Shown here: piece after piece, positions 55,687 through 64,000 of the stretch
How positions within the stretch are numbered: the first letter of the stretch is position 1
Layout of the letters: every line of letters starts with the position of its first letter
DNA from: Solibacter sp039934035
GTDB taxonomy: Bacteria > Acidobacteriota > Terriglobia > Bryobacterales > Bryobacteraceae
Length of the DNA: 64,000 nucleotides
NCBI GenBank assembly: GCA_039934035.1
Contig: JBDTMZ010000072.1
Coordinates: 34,930 to 98,929, forward strand
Direction: 5' to 3'
Translations under genes and position numbers: made by a program
Notes under the pieces: model-generated
Seen by the model: the letters and a program-made list of their open reading frames with translations, nothing else
The model's database searches: none
Told to the model about the DNA's origin: nothing

Positions 55687-57620
55687 GGGAACTCGCCTTT
55701 GATTAAGCGAGCAAGATCTTCCGGCGTGCGCTCCAGAAAGTTCCCTCGACGAAAGCTAAGGCCGTGTTTGAGAATTGCGACCCCGCCGAGTTCGACAAGA
55801 CACCAGGTCACGTGTTTCGTTCCGTGGTCCTGCTTAATGTGAAGGGCATTATAGCCGAAACCATACTTCAATGCTTCAGCAAGTCGCGGGTGGCTTTTTG
55901 GTATCTGTTCAAACGTCTCTTGAGGTATGCCGAACGCGTTGGGGCCCCCACCAAGCGAAGCCGTGGGCTCAAGCGCTTTTGCGATGCATTCTGCGGCGAT
56001 ACCATCAACGAGAGCATTTACCAGCCTTCGTTCAGGAAATCTCCACTCGTCCATCATCTCTTTCGCCTTTTGCCTTAGTTCCTTATGCTGAAGTGACGCT
56101 GGAAGACTTGGTCCGGAGCGATTTGCCCGAATAATACGTGTCTCGCAGAGAGAGACTAACCGACCTGCGAGCTGCAGGAAAATCTCCGCGTTCTCCGATG
56201 CGCCGTCGCATAACGCATCCATACCGAAGTAATAAGGGCGGCCGTATTCATGCATCAACTGAATTCGTGCCCCATCTGCGATTCCGGCGTTCGCTATGAC
56301 AGGACGGGAGGGTTCCAGGTCCGCCGCTTCAAAAAGTCCCACTTGGGGAGTCCTCTTAGCAAAGCGGTGCATCAGTATTTGAAGCATTGCGAGCTGTACG
56401 TCGGCCGCACTACCTTCACTACTGGCGCCCTCGAAATAGGTAGCTATCTCCTTTTCGAGATCCCTTCGTATCACACCTGGGATCCTCAGCTCCTCCTGAG
56501 TCTTTAGGACCCGCTTCGCGAGTTCTCTCTCCTTGCCGCTCGGGAGCGATTCGGCTGGGACGTCAAGAATGCTGGCTAGACCTGTAATTCCTCCGCGATT
56601 GAAGGTCTCCATGAGGCGCAAGTATCGATCGGCCATTTGCCTGGCCATCGACCGAAATTGCGTGCGTTGGGTCCGCCGATCATCTTTGCGCTGCAGCCAG
56701 ATCGTCGTCACTTCTCTGGCGACCTTCGGGCCACGCTCCGCCTCTTCGGGTTGTTCGTCCTCGAATGAGTCGAGTAGAGCTGCTTGCGGAGTTTGCGAAT
56801 CAAGTCGCATGAGGACCCATCTCGAGGCCTGTTGTTCGCGCCGCGCGAGCCACCTCAACAGCTCAGCCAGCTGCTGGGGATGGAGGCTATGTGCATCATC
56901 CAAAATGACGAGGGGCTGGTACTCACGAGCGGAGTCGGAACCACCCTGACGTACTGAAAGCTTATCGATAACTTCGAAAGGCGAATATCCTTCTAGCGCC
57001 AGTTTGGAAAGTGCCTCTAGTTTTGGTGGGACCAAAGCGGATCCGATGCGATAGATCTCTCGCTCCATCTCGCAAGCCCGTGCGTAAACTCCGGGACCGG
57101 AGATGCCCCCAATCTGCTCGATGCGGCCGGGTGAGGGGTCTTTCGGAACGATCTCTATCTCTTCAACGGAATGAGAGTTGGCTTCGCGAAAACTCTGAAT
57201 CCAGGAAATCACCGCGCGTGCTTGCAGCAGAGAGTGCATTAATCCCGTTTTTACACTCTCGGGATAAGGTAGCTCCCAGAAATCGCGGTATTCAGATTCG
57301 AGCGCCAGTCTGCATCCACATAAAACGATCTCACCGTCCCGCATTGCTCCACAACGGCTCAAGGCCTGGACCAATTCTTTGTGATTCTCCATGCCCGTCG
57401 TTCGGCGCAGCGCATCCATCGTCTTATACTGCAAAAGAGTCGCAATCGTTGTCTTCCCGCTCCCTGGAGTTCCTATGACAACGACCAGCCGATCGAAAAG
57501 GACGCCGTCCTTGGCCTTAGGCTCGAAGAACGTAAAAAGAGGAGCGGGGGTCACGACAGACAGAAACGCTTCGTCATCACGAAGGTACTCGGTCGCCCTC
57601 TTCTCAAATGGATTACTCAT
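55683..57620 (-). CDS. ORC/CDC6-like AAA ATPase of a conflict system
   Basis: 645 residues starting MSNPFEKRATEYLRDDEAFL. Walker A is GTPGSGKTT (50-58), Walker B LVILDD (237-242) followed by AHSLHPQQL, and a sensor-1-like strand is VLMRLDSQTP. The lead NPFEKRATEYLRDDEAFLSV is what I recall for the family named ORC-CDC6-like in conflict-system surveys, said to occur with a PRTase. The second half is helical with a winged-helix look. It probably couples sensing to switching through ATP. Four-base overlaps join it to its neighbours on both sides. Confidence 0.82.
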   Translation of the reverse strand: MSNPFEKRATEYLRDDEAFLSVVTPAPLFTFFEPKAKDGVLFDRLVVVIGTPGSGKTTIATLLQYKTMDALRRTTGMENHKELVQALSRCGAMRDGEIVLCGCRLALESEYRDFWELPYPESVKTGLMHSLLQARAVISWIQSFREANSHSVEEIEIVPKDPSPGRIEQIGGISGPGVYARACEMEREIYRIGSALVPPKLEALSKLALEGYSPFEVIDKLSVRQGGSDSAREYQPLVILDDAHSLHPQQLAELLRWLARREQQASRWVLMRLDSQTPQAALLDSFEDEQPEEAERGPKVAREVTTIWLQRKDDRRTQRTQFRSMARQMADRYLRLMETFNRGGITGLASILDVPAESLPSGKERELAKRVLKTQEELRIPGVIRRDLEKEIATYFEGASSEGSAADVQLAMLQILMHRFAKRTPQVGLFEAADLEPSRPVIANAGIADGARIQLMHEYGRPYYFGMDALCDGASENAEIFLQLAGRLVSLCETRIIRANRSGPSLPASLQHKELRQKAKEMMDEWRFPERRLVNALVDGIAAECIAKALEPTASLGGGPNAFGIPQETFEQIPKSHPRLAEALKYGFGYNALHIKQDHGTKHVTWCLVELGGVAILKHGLSFRRGNFLERTPEDLARLIKGEFP

Positions 57621-58747
57621 TCGGAGTGCCTCTGACGACGTCGGAACAAGGGTCTCATCGAATGCGCTCCCTTCGCCGAATCGCCCGCGGTCTCAGCCCA
57701 CAACAGCGGGAGGGAGTTGTTCGGCGTGTTGTGCTCAAATACTAATGGCAGACCACACTCTTTGTAGCCATACATCATCGACTCTACGCCACTCACGGCT
57801 GAATGGCGATTTTCCAGACTTGGATCATAGTAACCAACGACAAGGTCATGGAACGGTTCGCTGGACTGTTTTGTCAACGGCAGATCAACCGGAAGGACGT
57901 ATCCGAAGGAGAAAGTCACTCGCTCCAGCCAATCCGCAGTCGAGGTTGATTTCCTCATTTCAAGCAAGCGATCGCTGATGATCGATTCGGCGTAGGCAGA
58001 TGCTACGTAATGGTGAATGTGGATCCGTGCCGCATCCGCGATGACACTTTCCCCACTAAGTGCTTCTTTCGCTTCTCGAAGCGTGTCCCTGAATTTGACG
58101 AGCTTTCCCTTCCAGGAATTGTCCTCCTCATTGAGGCGCAGCAAAGTTGTGCCCGAAGCAACAAAGTCATCAATGAGGTAAACTTCCTCGAACGTCGCAC
58201 TCCCACCTTGATCCTTACGCAGTTCCTTTCGAAGGTCCCTCCACTTCGACCCATCGAGCTGCGTCGCGACCACAATCTGCTCATTCGAAAGGATGCCGAC
58301 GTTCGCACGGCGAAATTCGTCAATTCTGGCGCCATCGCTCAGTGCCATGAATAACGATTTGCGTCTGAGCGCAACGAGATCATTGACCGCCTCTGGACTT
58401 CTCCATACACGATACGGCGGAATGCCACGTGCCGTCGAGACGGCGCGTACCAGCCGACGCTCAATGACTTCCGGATACAGGCGCTCAACAAGCAGTTGCA
58501 TCTCGGCCGGCCCTATGTAGACCAACCGAGTCTTGACGAACTGATAGGCAGTTTCGCGATGTTGTTGTTTAAACTGCTGAAGCCAAACGCTGAGCCGCTC
58601 TAGAAACCTTACGCCAGCCCGAAAGTCTTCGTAGCCGTCATATCGAAAGCGCGACATTAGCTTCAGCCAGCGGAACTCGTCCCGTGCCTGCTCATCTGAC
58701 CACTGCATGATCTCTCCGAGGAGCTGAAGGCCGAGTTTTTGATTCAT
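57617..58747 (-). CDS. Phosphoribosyltransferase-fold protein of the operon
   Basis: 376 residues. A helical N-terminal domain (1-150) precedes a PRTase core: the PRPP-binding motif is EVYLIDDFVASGTTLLR (188-204), with the acid pair Asp193-Asp194 and the GTT turn. KWRDLRKELRKDQGG before it may be the flexible loop. RIHIHHYVASAYAES and a C-terminal region with NNSLPLLWAE follow. It should bind PRPP and either make or use a ribosyl compound. It does not look like a purine, pyrimidine or ComF enzyme. It overlaps the genes on both sides by four bases. Confidence 0.8.
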   Translation of the reverse strand: MNQKLGLQLLGEIMQWSDEQARDEFRWLKLMSRFRYDGYEDFRAGVRFLERLSVWLQQFKQQHRETAYQFVKTRLVYIGPAEMQLLVERLYPEVIERRLVRAVSTARGIPPYRVWRSPEAVNDLVALRRKSLFMALSDGARIDEFRRANVGILSNEQIVVATQLDGSKWRDLRKELRKDQGGSATFEEVYLIDDFVASGTTLLRLNEEDNSWKGKLVKFRDTLREAKEALSGESVIADAARIHIHHYVASAYAESIISDRLLEMRKSTSTADWLERVTFSFGYVLPVDLPLTKQSSEPFHDLVVGYYDPSLENRHSAVSGVESMMYGYKECGLPLVFEHNTPNNSLPLLWAETAGDSAKGAHSMRPLFRRRQRHSE

Positions 58748-60687
58748 TTCGGAAGGCTGCCCTTCTTAAAAAAGACAGCACCGGGAAATTGTTTTCGCAT
58801 CGTAAGGCGGCCAAGATACCAAAGAGTCGCGACTCGGCCCTTGAGCATCGCCGGGGTAAGCCGCCAACACGTTGACGCTTCATCGGATACTTCGTCAACA
58901 CTGAGTGACGGACGGTGGGACAGCATCTCAGCGTCATTGCCCGGCGACCGACCTCTGTCTCCGATCACCAGGATCTCGGAAGGTGATATGGCCCCGGATT
59001 CCGCCAAGCGACGAACCACTCGTCTCTTAGAAACACCAGATGCGAGCAGATCGATGCTGTGCCCGGAACTCACCAATTGTATGCCGAGAGCGTGCAGGGC
59101 TGGCATCAACGGTTCGAGGAGAGACTCAAGATGCCACCCAAGGATCTTCGACTTCCATTGTAGGCCAATCTGCGAATGTGAAGGATCAACGGTCAGGCGA
59201 CATGAGATAGCGGGGTGATCACTGAGTAGTTCCAGCGCCTTAGCGATCGCTGGGTCAACTGATCCGTTCGTTGACTCTGGGATGGTCTCGTCCGTGAGCT
59301 GGGCAAGCTCCGCACCATTGTGATAACCCATGAGGATATGCGGCCAGTATTGCCGTGGGATCACGTCCCTCAGATCTCGCCGGGCCGATCGTCCGCGACC
59401 TGTAGCGATTCCGATCCGAACCCCAGATGCAAGTAACTTAATCAGCGCCTCGGCTATATCCTGCTTTGGCGGCTTGAATCGATCTCGGACGTCAACCAGA
59501 GTTCCATCGTAGTCGAAGATAATCCCTCGGATCGGCGTACGATATAATTCATCTCGGAAAATATCCAACGCCGCTTCCCACAACCTGTCAAGCCCGGAAG
59601 CTCGCAGCGAAGTTGGTGTGACGCGGGCCTTTCTGACAACGATCTGCGTCACGGACTGGAGCTTCGAGCCAGGCAACGGATTTGAAGAAAGGTTATATAG
59701 CCGCCGACCAAACTCCGGAACTCCTGGCCTTCCTGGGTCAATGCCTCGTGCCTCACCTACCCAACCGGCAATTTCCATGGAGAGGAAGATCCCGCCCACG
59801 GGTGCGATCACTGCATTGTCAGAAAACTGCAAATGGATCCGTGGAAGCGACCGAGGAAGCAAATCGAGCGACTTCATGGCCACTCTCGCCGTACCCGGTT
59901 GGCTCAAGATGACTACAGCGGAGGTCGATTCGCGCTTCGCGATCCAATGATGCCTGCCGTGGGCGAAGTTCCTGATGTCACTAACTTTGATCGATCCAAG
60001 AGCGGCCTCGCTGAATCGCGATTCCATATCCGTCGCCATTGGACGACAACCCGGGTCGTGGAGGACCAGCCAGTGTTCGCGATCCAACAATGGTGCGAAC
60101 TTTTTCCGGATGGAAGACAAATCGCTCGAGTGTGGTAGCGCAGCATCTAGCAACTCAGGGAGAGAGCTAACAAATGTTGTGCCGATAGCGTCTGAGTACG
60201 CACGGGCGAGCAGGAGCAGGAAGGAAGCCAGAGAGTTCGTCGCGAGAAACCCGTCCTTTCCGGCCGGCGGCTCGTACTCCATAAGATCGATGGCGAGTGG
60301 CGCTGCCATTTTTGCAAGAGGGCTGCCGTTTGAAGCACAAAAGATGGCTAGGTGAGCGGGCTCTACCTGAATGGCCTTTCGAGCACTGCGGAGGATATCC
60401 ACATTCCGCCCGCCAGCTGAAAGTAACCACACGGAAAACTCGTCCATTCGAGCATTTGAGCGGAGAAACTCAAGAGGTGTTTGAGTCGAACTATAATGGC
60501 CGGCGAGACTTGTGTGCAGCACCGCAAGATAATCTGCGGCCGCCATAGAACCGCCGGACCCGATTGCCAAAATAGGACGAAATGAAGATGCGCTGACTGC
60601 CCTCGAAATGGATCCGAGGTCTTGGCCGCGAGCCCAATCGAAAGTATCGGACAGTAGGCTAAGTTCGGTTCGGTAGGGCTTTCCCAA
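58744..60687 (-). CDS. Double-SIS sugar-phosphate isomerase fused to a HAD phosphatase
   Basis: 647 residues from a TTG at 60687, preceded by AGGGGG five bases upstream; a more distal ATG at 60747 is possible. The first SIS domain has ILAIGSGGSMAAADYLAVLH (GSGGS 43-47), the second has MESRFSEAALGSIKVSD and NFAHGRHH (240-247). The HAD domain has motif I IIFDYDGTLVDV (about 390-400), motif II IATGRGRS, and motif IV GDRGRSPGND (576-585). SIS domains bind phosphosugars; HAD then likely removes phosphate. The gene overlaps the kinase gene by about 29 bases and the PRTase gene by four. Confidence 0.85.
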   Translation of the reverse strand: MGKPYRTELSLLSDTFDWARGQDLGSISRAVSASSFRPILAIGSGGSMAAADYLAVLHTSLAGHYSSTQTPLEFLRSNARMDEFSVWLLSAGGRNVDILRSARKAIQVEPAHLAIFCASNGSPLAKMAAPLAIDLMEYEPPAGKDGFLATNSLASFLLLLARAYSDAIGTTFVSSLPELLDAALPHSSDLSSIRKKFAPLLDREHWLVLHDPGCRPMATDMESRFSEAALGSIKVSDIRNFAHGRHHWIAKRESTSAVVILSQPGTARVAMKSLDLLPRSLPRIHLQFSDNAVIAPVGGIFLSMEIAGWVGEARGIDPGRPGVPEFGRRLYNLSSNPLPGSKLQSVTQIVVRKARVTPTSLRASGLDRLWEAALDIFRDELYRTPIRGIIFDYDGTLVDVRDRFKPPKQDIAEALIKLLASGVRIGIATGRGRSARRDLRDVIPRQYWPHILMGYHNGAELAQLTDETIPESTNGSVDPAIAKALELLSDHPAISCRLTVDPSHSQIGLQWKSKILGWHLESLLEPLMPALHALGIQLVSSGHSIDLLASGVSKRRVVRRLAESGAISPSEILVIGDRGRSPGNDAEMLSHRPSLSVDEVSDEASTCWRLTPAMLKGRVATLWYLGRLTMRKQFPGAVFFKKGSLPK

Positions 60688-61801
60688 CGCTACCCCCTGG
60701 CCAGAGCGTGGCGCAGACCTGAGTGCCAGTATGCGGCACGTGAGCACCGTGATTCATGTGATCGTCGGAGCTCGGACGGCACACATCGAGAAGAACCGCC
60801 GGACAAACACGCGCCACTTGGTGCGTAGTTTGGTCGACTGTAGATCCGCTCTTTATGATCTCCAGAACTGCCTTTTTCCAATCGGCCCAGTCAACGCCGT
60901 ACATTCCGCCTCGCGCCCCTTCGAATTGGCAGGTCCAAGCGGCCATTGCCTGACCAAGTCGCACAGCCACCAGGGTCTCTTGATCCGTTGCCCGCTGTAG
61001 GCCGTCCTTTCCCTCCTGACAGAGCAGGTGCACGATTCCTGCGGTGCACCAGTCGCCGGCGCCAGAAGTATCAACGGTTCGACGGATGGAAAACGCGTCA
61101 ACTTCCTTCCACAGCTTTCCGAGCCGCCGGTAACGCAATCCCGCCGAACCAAGAGTCTCAATTTCAATCAACGGTTTTGCCGAGCCGCGAACTTCGTGAA
61201 CATCCGAAATTCGATCCTGAGAGTATTTGAAAATGTGACTTAGTCGGATCGCTTCGGAAAATAGTCGCGGATCGCCGATCATTGAGGGTTCAAAAACTAC
61301 GACGCCACCCGAATCAGCACATGTTTTCGCAAGATCGAGCGCCGACCGGGAAACCCGGTCAAAGAAGAAGGCCTGCATCTTTGGCAGGCGGTCGGTCACC
61401 TCGACGATACTCTTGGCGAGGACTGGCTTGAAGCTCGGAAGTGGAACTCCGCACCCGGGGCAGGCCCATGAAAAACTGTGAGTCTTCGCGCCACGTGGTT
61501 TTGCGAAGACCCGTTGGACAACAACGGGCGGCAGCGCAGTTGGCTCCAAGCCGATGAATTCCAGATGGGCGCCCCACAATTTCAGGTCGTCCTTTATGAT
61601 CTGCGCAAGAGGAGAATCGCTATGTCTGGCAATGGGGTAGGCATCCCAACCGAGAAATGCGAGAATTGCCAGGACATTGCCGCAGGTTCCCCCAGCATAA
61701 GCTTGCAGTTTTGACGGATCGTCATCGCGATAGACAAGATCCAGTGGAAGGAACCCCGTCCCAACAACTTTCGCTCCTTGTTTTGCTTTCGCAAGCTTCA
61801 T
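60659..61801 (-). CDS. PfkB-family sugar or nucleoside kinase, first gene of the operon
   Basis: 380 residues from MKLAKAKQGAKVVGTGFLPL. PfkB features: AYAGGTCGNVLAILAFLGWD (substrate site, 35-54) and TVDTSGAGDWCTAGIVHLLC with catalytic Asp250 in DTSGAGD (244-250). An unusual insertion at 111-123 reads SWACPGCGVPLPS, with a CxxC that could bind zinc or form a disulfide. It phosphorylates an unknown sugar or nucleoside. A promoter-like site is about 100 bases upstream. A TTG 60 bases upstream gives a longer form that is less likely. Confidence 0.85.
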   Translation of the reverse strand: MKLAKAKQGAKVVGTGFLPLDLVYRDDDPSKLQAYAGGTCGNVLAILAFLGWDAYPIARHSDSPLAQIIKDDLKLWGAHLEFIGLEPTALPPVVVQRVFAKPRGAKTHSFSWACPGCGVPLPSFKPVLAKSIVEVTDRLPKMQAFFFDRVSRSALDLAKTCADSGGVVVFEPSMIGDPRLFSEAIRLSHIFKYSQDRISDVHEVRGSAKPLIEIETLGSAGLRYRRLGKLWKEVDAFSIRRTVDTSGAGDWCTAGIVHLLCQEGKDGLQRATDQETLVAVRLGQAMAAWTCQFEGARGGMYGVDWADWKKAVLEIIKSGSTVDQTTHQVARVCPAVLLDVCRPSSDDHMNHGAHVPHTGTQVCATLWPGGSVGKALPNRT

Positions 61802-62218
61802 TCTTGGCACTCGATGAATACCCCTTTTTCCGCGCCCCGGGTCCGTCCCAACCGGCGTCAAGATTTGTCACCGCTCACACCTAGATCACAAGCTCTCCCA
61901 TACTACCAAAAGGCGAATAAAAAGCGAAAGTGACCCCGAGATGCCAGAGACTCCCCGACAGGTTTTCGCGTTGCGGCATCATACTAATTGTCGTACCTTT
62001 TGGTCTCCTATGCCCGGCGATGGTCAGTGGTCTAGCGGCAGCGCCGGCTTTGCTCGGCGAAACGAATCCACGCCGGTCAACCTGGGCACACGGAACGCAA
62101 CATGTTGAGAAGCTCCAACAGTTTAGCAGCATTGATACACCGATTCGAAGCTCAGAAATCCCGGGCCGACCGAGCTTTACCAGCGTCGTCCTTGGCGATC
62201 TGGGATGAATATTTCCCA
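61802..62218 (-). promoter_or_regulatory. Upstream region of the five-gene operon
   Basis: 417 bases between drmC and the kinase gene with no coding frame I trust. On the minus strand TTCGCT (61923-61928) lies 17 bases before TAGTAT (61900-61905), a fair sigma-70-like promoter about 95 bases ahead of the ATG. This gap implies the operon has its own promoter and is not simply the tail of DISARM. Confidence 0.4.
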
Positions 62219-63013
62219 TCACAGCGCTCGCTTCACCGCTCCAGTTGCGGTCAAGGCCGAGAAGAATGCGGCGAGGCGCTCAGCGAGAATCGGTGACCGC
62301 ACCAAGACCCCAACTTCGATATTCCGTTCCTGTGCGGCTTCTGTGAAATTTGCCGACGATACGAATGCCGTTCGTCCGTCTACGACGATGCACTTGGCGT
62401 GAAGAACTGCCTTCCGCTTTGAGTCCAGCGACAATGACCGCGGATCGAAGTAGATCTCGGGCAGGGCTTGATCGCTCGGCCAGTGATTGGTTCGAAAGCG
62501 GTGCGCGAACGCTGCGATGAGCTGGCCATCCGTACTGGTGTCTCCGATCTGCCGTTTAACGTTCAAGAACATTCGAACGCTTGGCCGGGGCTCTTCGGCC
62601 ATCCTGGCAGCCAACGTGCGAAATACCGGCTCGGCCTGATACAGCTCATAGCCGGCGACGAGAACGCTGTGCTCGGCATTCCGGAATAAATCTTGAACAA
62701 CGATCTGGGTGTCACGGCATGTCACCGCACCGGTTTCGGGGCCGGTAGTGACGAGTTCGATCACTTCGTCAATCGACGGTTGTTGGGCGCGCGCGGTTGC
62801 CAGTAAGCCTAGTGCGGCGACGAGACCCTCTCGGTTTGCGCCAGTGGCCGCCATCCCTTGTAGCGCGGCCGAAACGTCGACCGATATCGCGCCTGGGACG
62901 ATTCTCTCAATTAGTGTCGGCAGATATGGCGCGGGAAGGCGGCCGGATCGCAGAGCCTCCTTCAAGGCGGCGAGGTCTAACGCCGAGAGCGCAAGCAGTC
63001 CCTTCATCACCAC
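62219..63013 (-). CDS. drmC: DISARM component DrmC, phospholipase D-like
   Basis: 264 residues, the usual DrmC length. The PLD active-site motif is LHAKCIVVDGRTAFVSSANF, with His205, Lys207, Asp212 and Asn222; TEAAQERNIEVGVLV completes it. A single HKD motif, so it likely dimerises. In DISARM, DrmC accompanies the helicase DrmA and the DUF1998 protein DrmB, and is not always required for protection. Its ATG overlaps the drmB stop by seven bases. Confidence 0.9.
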   Translation of the reverse strand: MVMKGLLALSALDLAALKEALRSGRLPAPYLPTLIERIVPGAISVDVSAALQGMAATGANREGLVAALGLLATARAQQPSIDEVIELVTTGPETGAVTCRDTQIVVQDLFRNAEHSVLVAGYELYQAEPVFRTLAARMAEEPRPSVRMFLNVKRQIGDTSTDGQLIAAFAHRFRTNHWPSDQALPEIYFDPRSLSLDSKRKAVLHAKCIVVDGRTAFVSSANFTEAAQERNIEVGVLVRSPILAERLAAFFSALTATGAVKRAL

Positions 63014-64000
63014 CCGGCGTCGCTGAACAGCTCAGCGCCCAATTCTTCCACCGTCTTCACGACAAGGGCACGGTCGAGGAAGTCATTTTGCTGCTCGCAA
63101 CTGGTCTCGGCCGTCAGAACGCAGCCGTGACAAGCCGCCCCGTGGAGGTGGCGGTGCTCTTGCTTGTTTTCCGGATCGTGCTGCGCGCAGACTGGATCAT
63201 TCGAGCACAGGAGGCCAAGTTCCAGAGCGTTCCGCACCGAATTGTGGATGCGTCTGCCTACCTGGATCAGTCCGCCTAGAGTCCCTTCGGCATCCGAACT
63301 TCCGGTGTACAGCAGAACGCCGTAACCCACGCTCGGGATCGCGTAAATGCGCTCCCGGATCGAACTCGCCGGATACCCGCACTCGAGAGCGACCGCCGTG
63401 AGCAACAGATGAGAGAAGCCATGTAGGGCAATGTAGGGCAATCCAGGAAACAGGCGCGAACTGTTTTGGCGCTCAGCCTTCCAGGCATCGAAGCCCTGTT
63501 TCAGCCGGATTCCATGCTTAATGACTTTCGGTTTCTTTACCCAATCATTCAAGTACGCTGTGCTGAATTGGAGGAAAACCCCTTCGCCCTTGTTTTCGTA
63601 AGCCGGCAGCCAGGTCATCTCACGAGCCAACACCGCACGCTTGACTCCAAGATCCAACTCACCCTCGATGTCGGGCGCCGCGGACTCGAACCGGGTGAAG
63701 CCGACCTGCGCACCCACCTCTCGCAATCGATGGACCAAGACTATCCGTTCAATCGGCTTCATCCAAGGTCGATCCCAGATGGTCGTGGGCAGGCAGCGGG
63801 CGTAGAATCCACCTTCCGGCTGGTCCGATCCGATCTCATCCTTCGACGCGGCGAGCGTCTCCAGTTCCGCCTGCTTGACGGACTTGTCGGGTGTGGGCGT
63901 CGCCAGCCGGCGTGCCTGAATCTGCGCGAATGCTTCCTCTGCCGCTACACCGTCAAGGGCCTCGCGCACCTTTGGCCGGCGTAATTCGCGCTCAAGGTCC
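63007..64000 (-). CDS. drmB: DISARM component DrmB, C-terminal part (DUF1998), cut by the window edge
   Basis: About 331 residues visible with an open frame to the right edge (residues LERELRRPKV just before). DUF1998 features: FPGLPYIALHGFSHLLLTAV, ASSIRERIYAIPS, GVLLYTGSSDAEGTLGGL, and cysteines LLCSNDPVC and GAACHGCVLTAETSCEQQ, a likely zinc site, then DFLDRALVV. The family is about 600 residues, so half lies outside. With drmC next to it the DISARM assignment is firm; drmA and the methylase should be further right. Confidence 0.9.
   Translation of the reverse strand, partial: DLERELRRPKVREALDGVAAEEAFAQIQARRLATPTPDKSVKQAELETLAASKDEIGSDQPEGGFYARCLPTTIWDRPWMKPIERIVLVHRLREVGAQVGFTRFESAAPDIEGELDLGVKRAVLAREMTWLPAYENKGEGVFLQFSTAYLNDWVKKPKVIKHGIRLKQGFDAWKAERQNSSRLFPGLPYIALHGFSHLLLTAVALECGYPASSIRERIYAIPSVGYGVLLYTGSSDAEGTLGGLIQVGRRIHNSVRNALELGLLCSNDPVCAQHDPENKQEHRHLHGAACHGCVLTAETSCEQQNDFLDRALVVKTVEELGAELFSDAGW

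Noticed and set aside
48021..64000. Right-hand attachment site matching the tmRNA 3' end
   Set aside because: I looked for a second copy of the T-arm and CGCCTCCACCA end and saw none, so I do not call an att pair.

Overview
The window reads as a chromosome segment from a soil Acidobacteriota bacterium, most like the Solibacter group. The basis is a high G+C content, a TIGR03435-family protein, the wreck of an M56 peptidase/TIGR03435 fusion, many small secreted proteins, and a short repeat recurring between genes. This is inference from gene content, not from a marker-gene phylogeny.

Positions 1 to about 47,600 are ordinary chromosome. In order: the tail of a probable lpxD and a MobB-like P-loop protein; a phosphoacceptor-helix-only protein and a PleD-like response regulator; a large membrane protein; the leucine operon leuABCD with a divergent LysR gene; a redox group (CoA-disulfide-reductase-like flavoprotein, STAS protein, ferredoxin, OsmC); a HEAT protein, then lhr and nei; a second STAS protein and msrA; a DapA-like enzyme, a DUF3788 protein, a TPR protein, a one-heme protein and a TIGR03435 protein; a nucleotidyltransferase overlapping uvrA; a GH51-like protein and a phosphodiester glycosidase; an OPT transporter with a peptidase; a SLATT-type membrane protein; an ECF sigma factor; an SGNH hydrolase; mrdA and rodA; an RNase E/G with a very large internal insertion; then a DUF481 porin-like protein, an SEC-C protein and a small secreted protein.

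At 47,668 the tmRNA gene (tag ANTQFAYAA) is followed 77 bases later by a tyrosine recombinase, the usual left edge of an island inserted at ssrA. From 49,400 to 52,700 lies a graveyard: a 149-bp MITE with TTAG target duplication, a small gene broken by two amber codons, the 3' half of a tRNA-Lys, and a chimera in which a mobile-element primase-type (DUF3991) fragment is joined to an M56-TIGR03435 fragment.

From 52,855 to the right edge is a defence island: an Mrr-like nuclease, then on the minus strand the end of a DISARM locus (drmB cut by the window edge, drmC) followed by a five-gene operon. That operon encodes a PfkB sugar/nucleoside kinase, a double-SIS isomerase fused to a HAD phosphatase, a phosphoribosyltransferase, an ORC/CDC6-like AAA ATPase and a Rossmann protein with a CARF-like motif. 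All five genes overlap by 4 or about 29 bases. It looks like a small-molecule synthesis and sensing system used in conflict with phages or plasmids, and is the best candidate here for an undescribed system.
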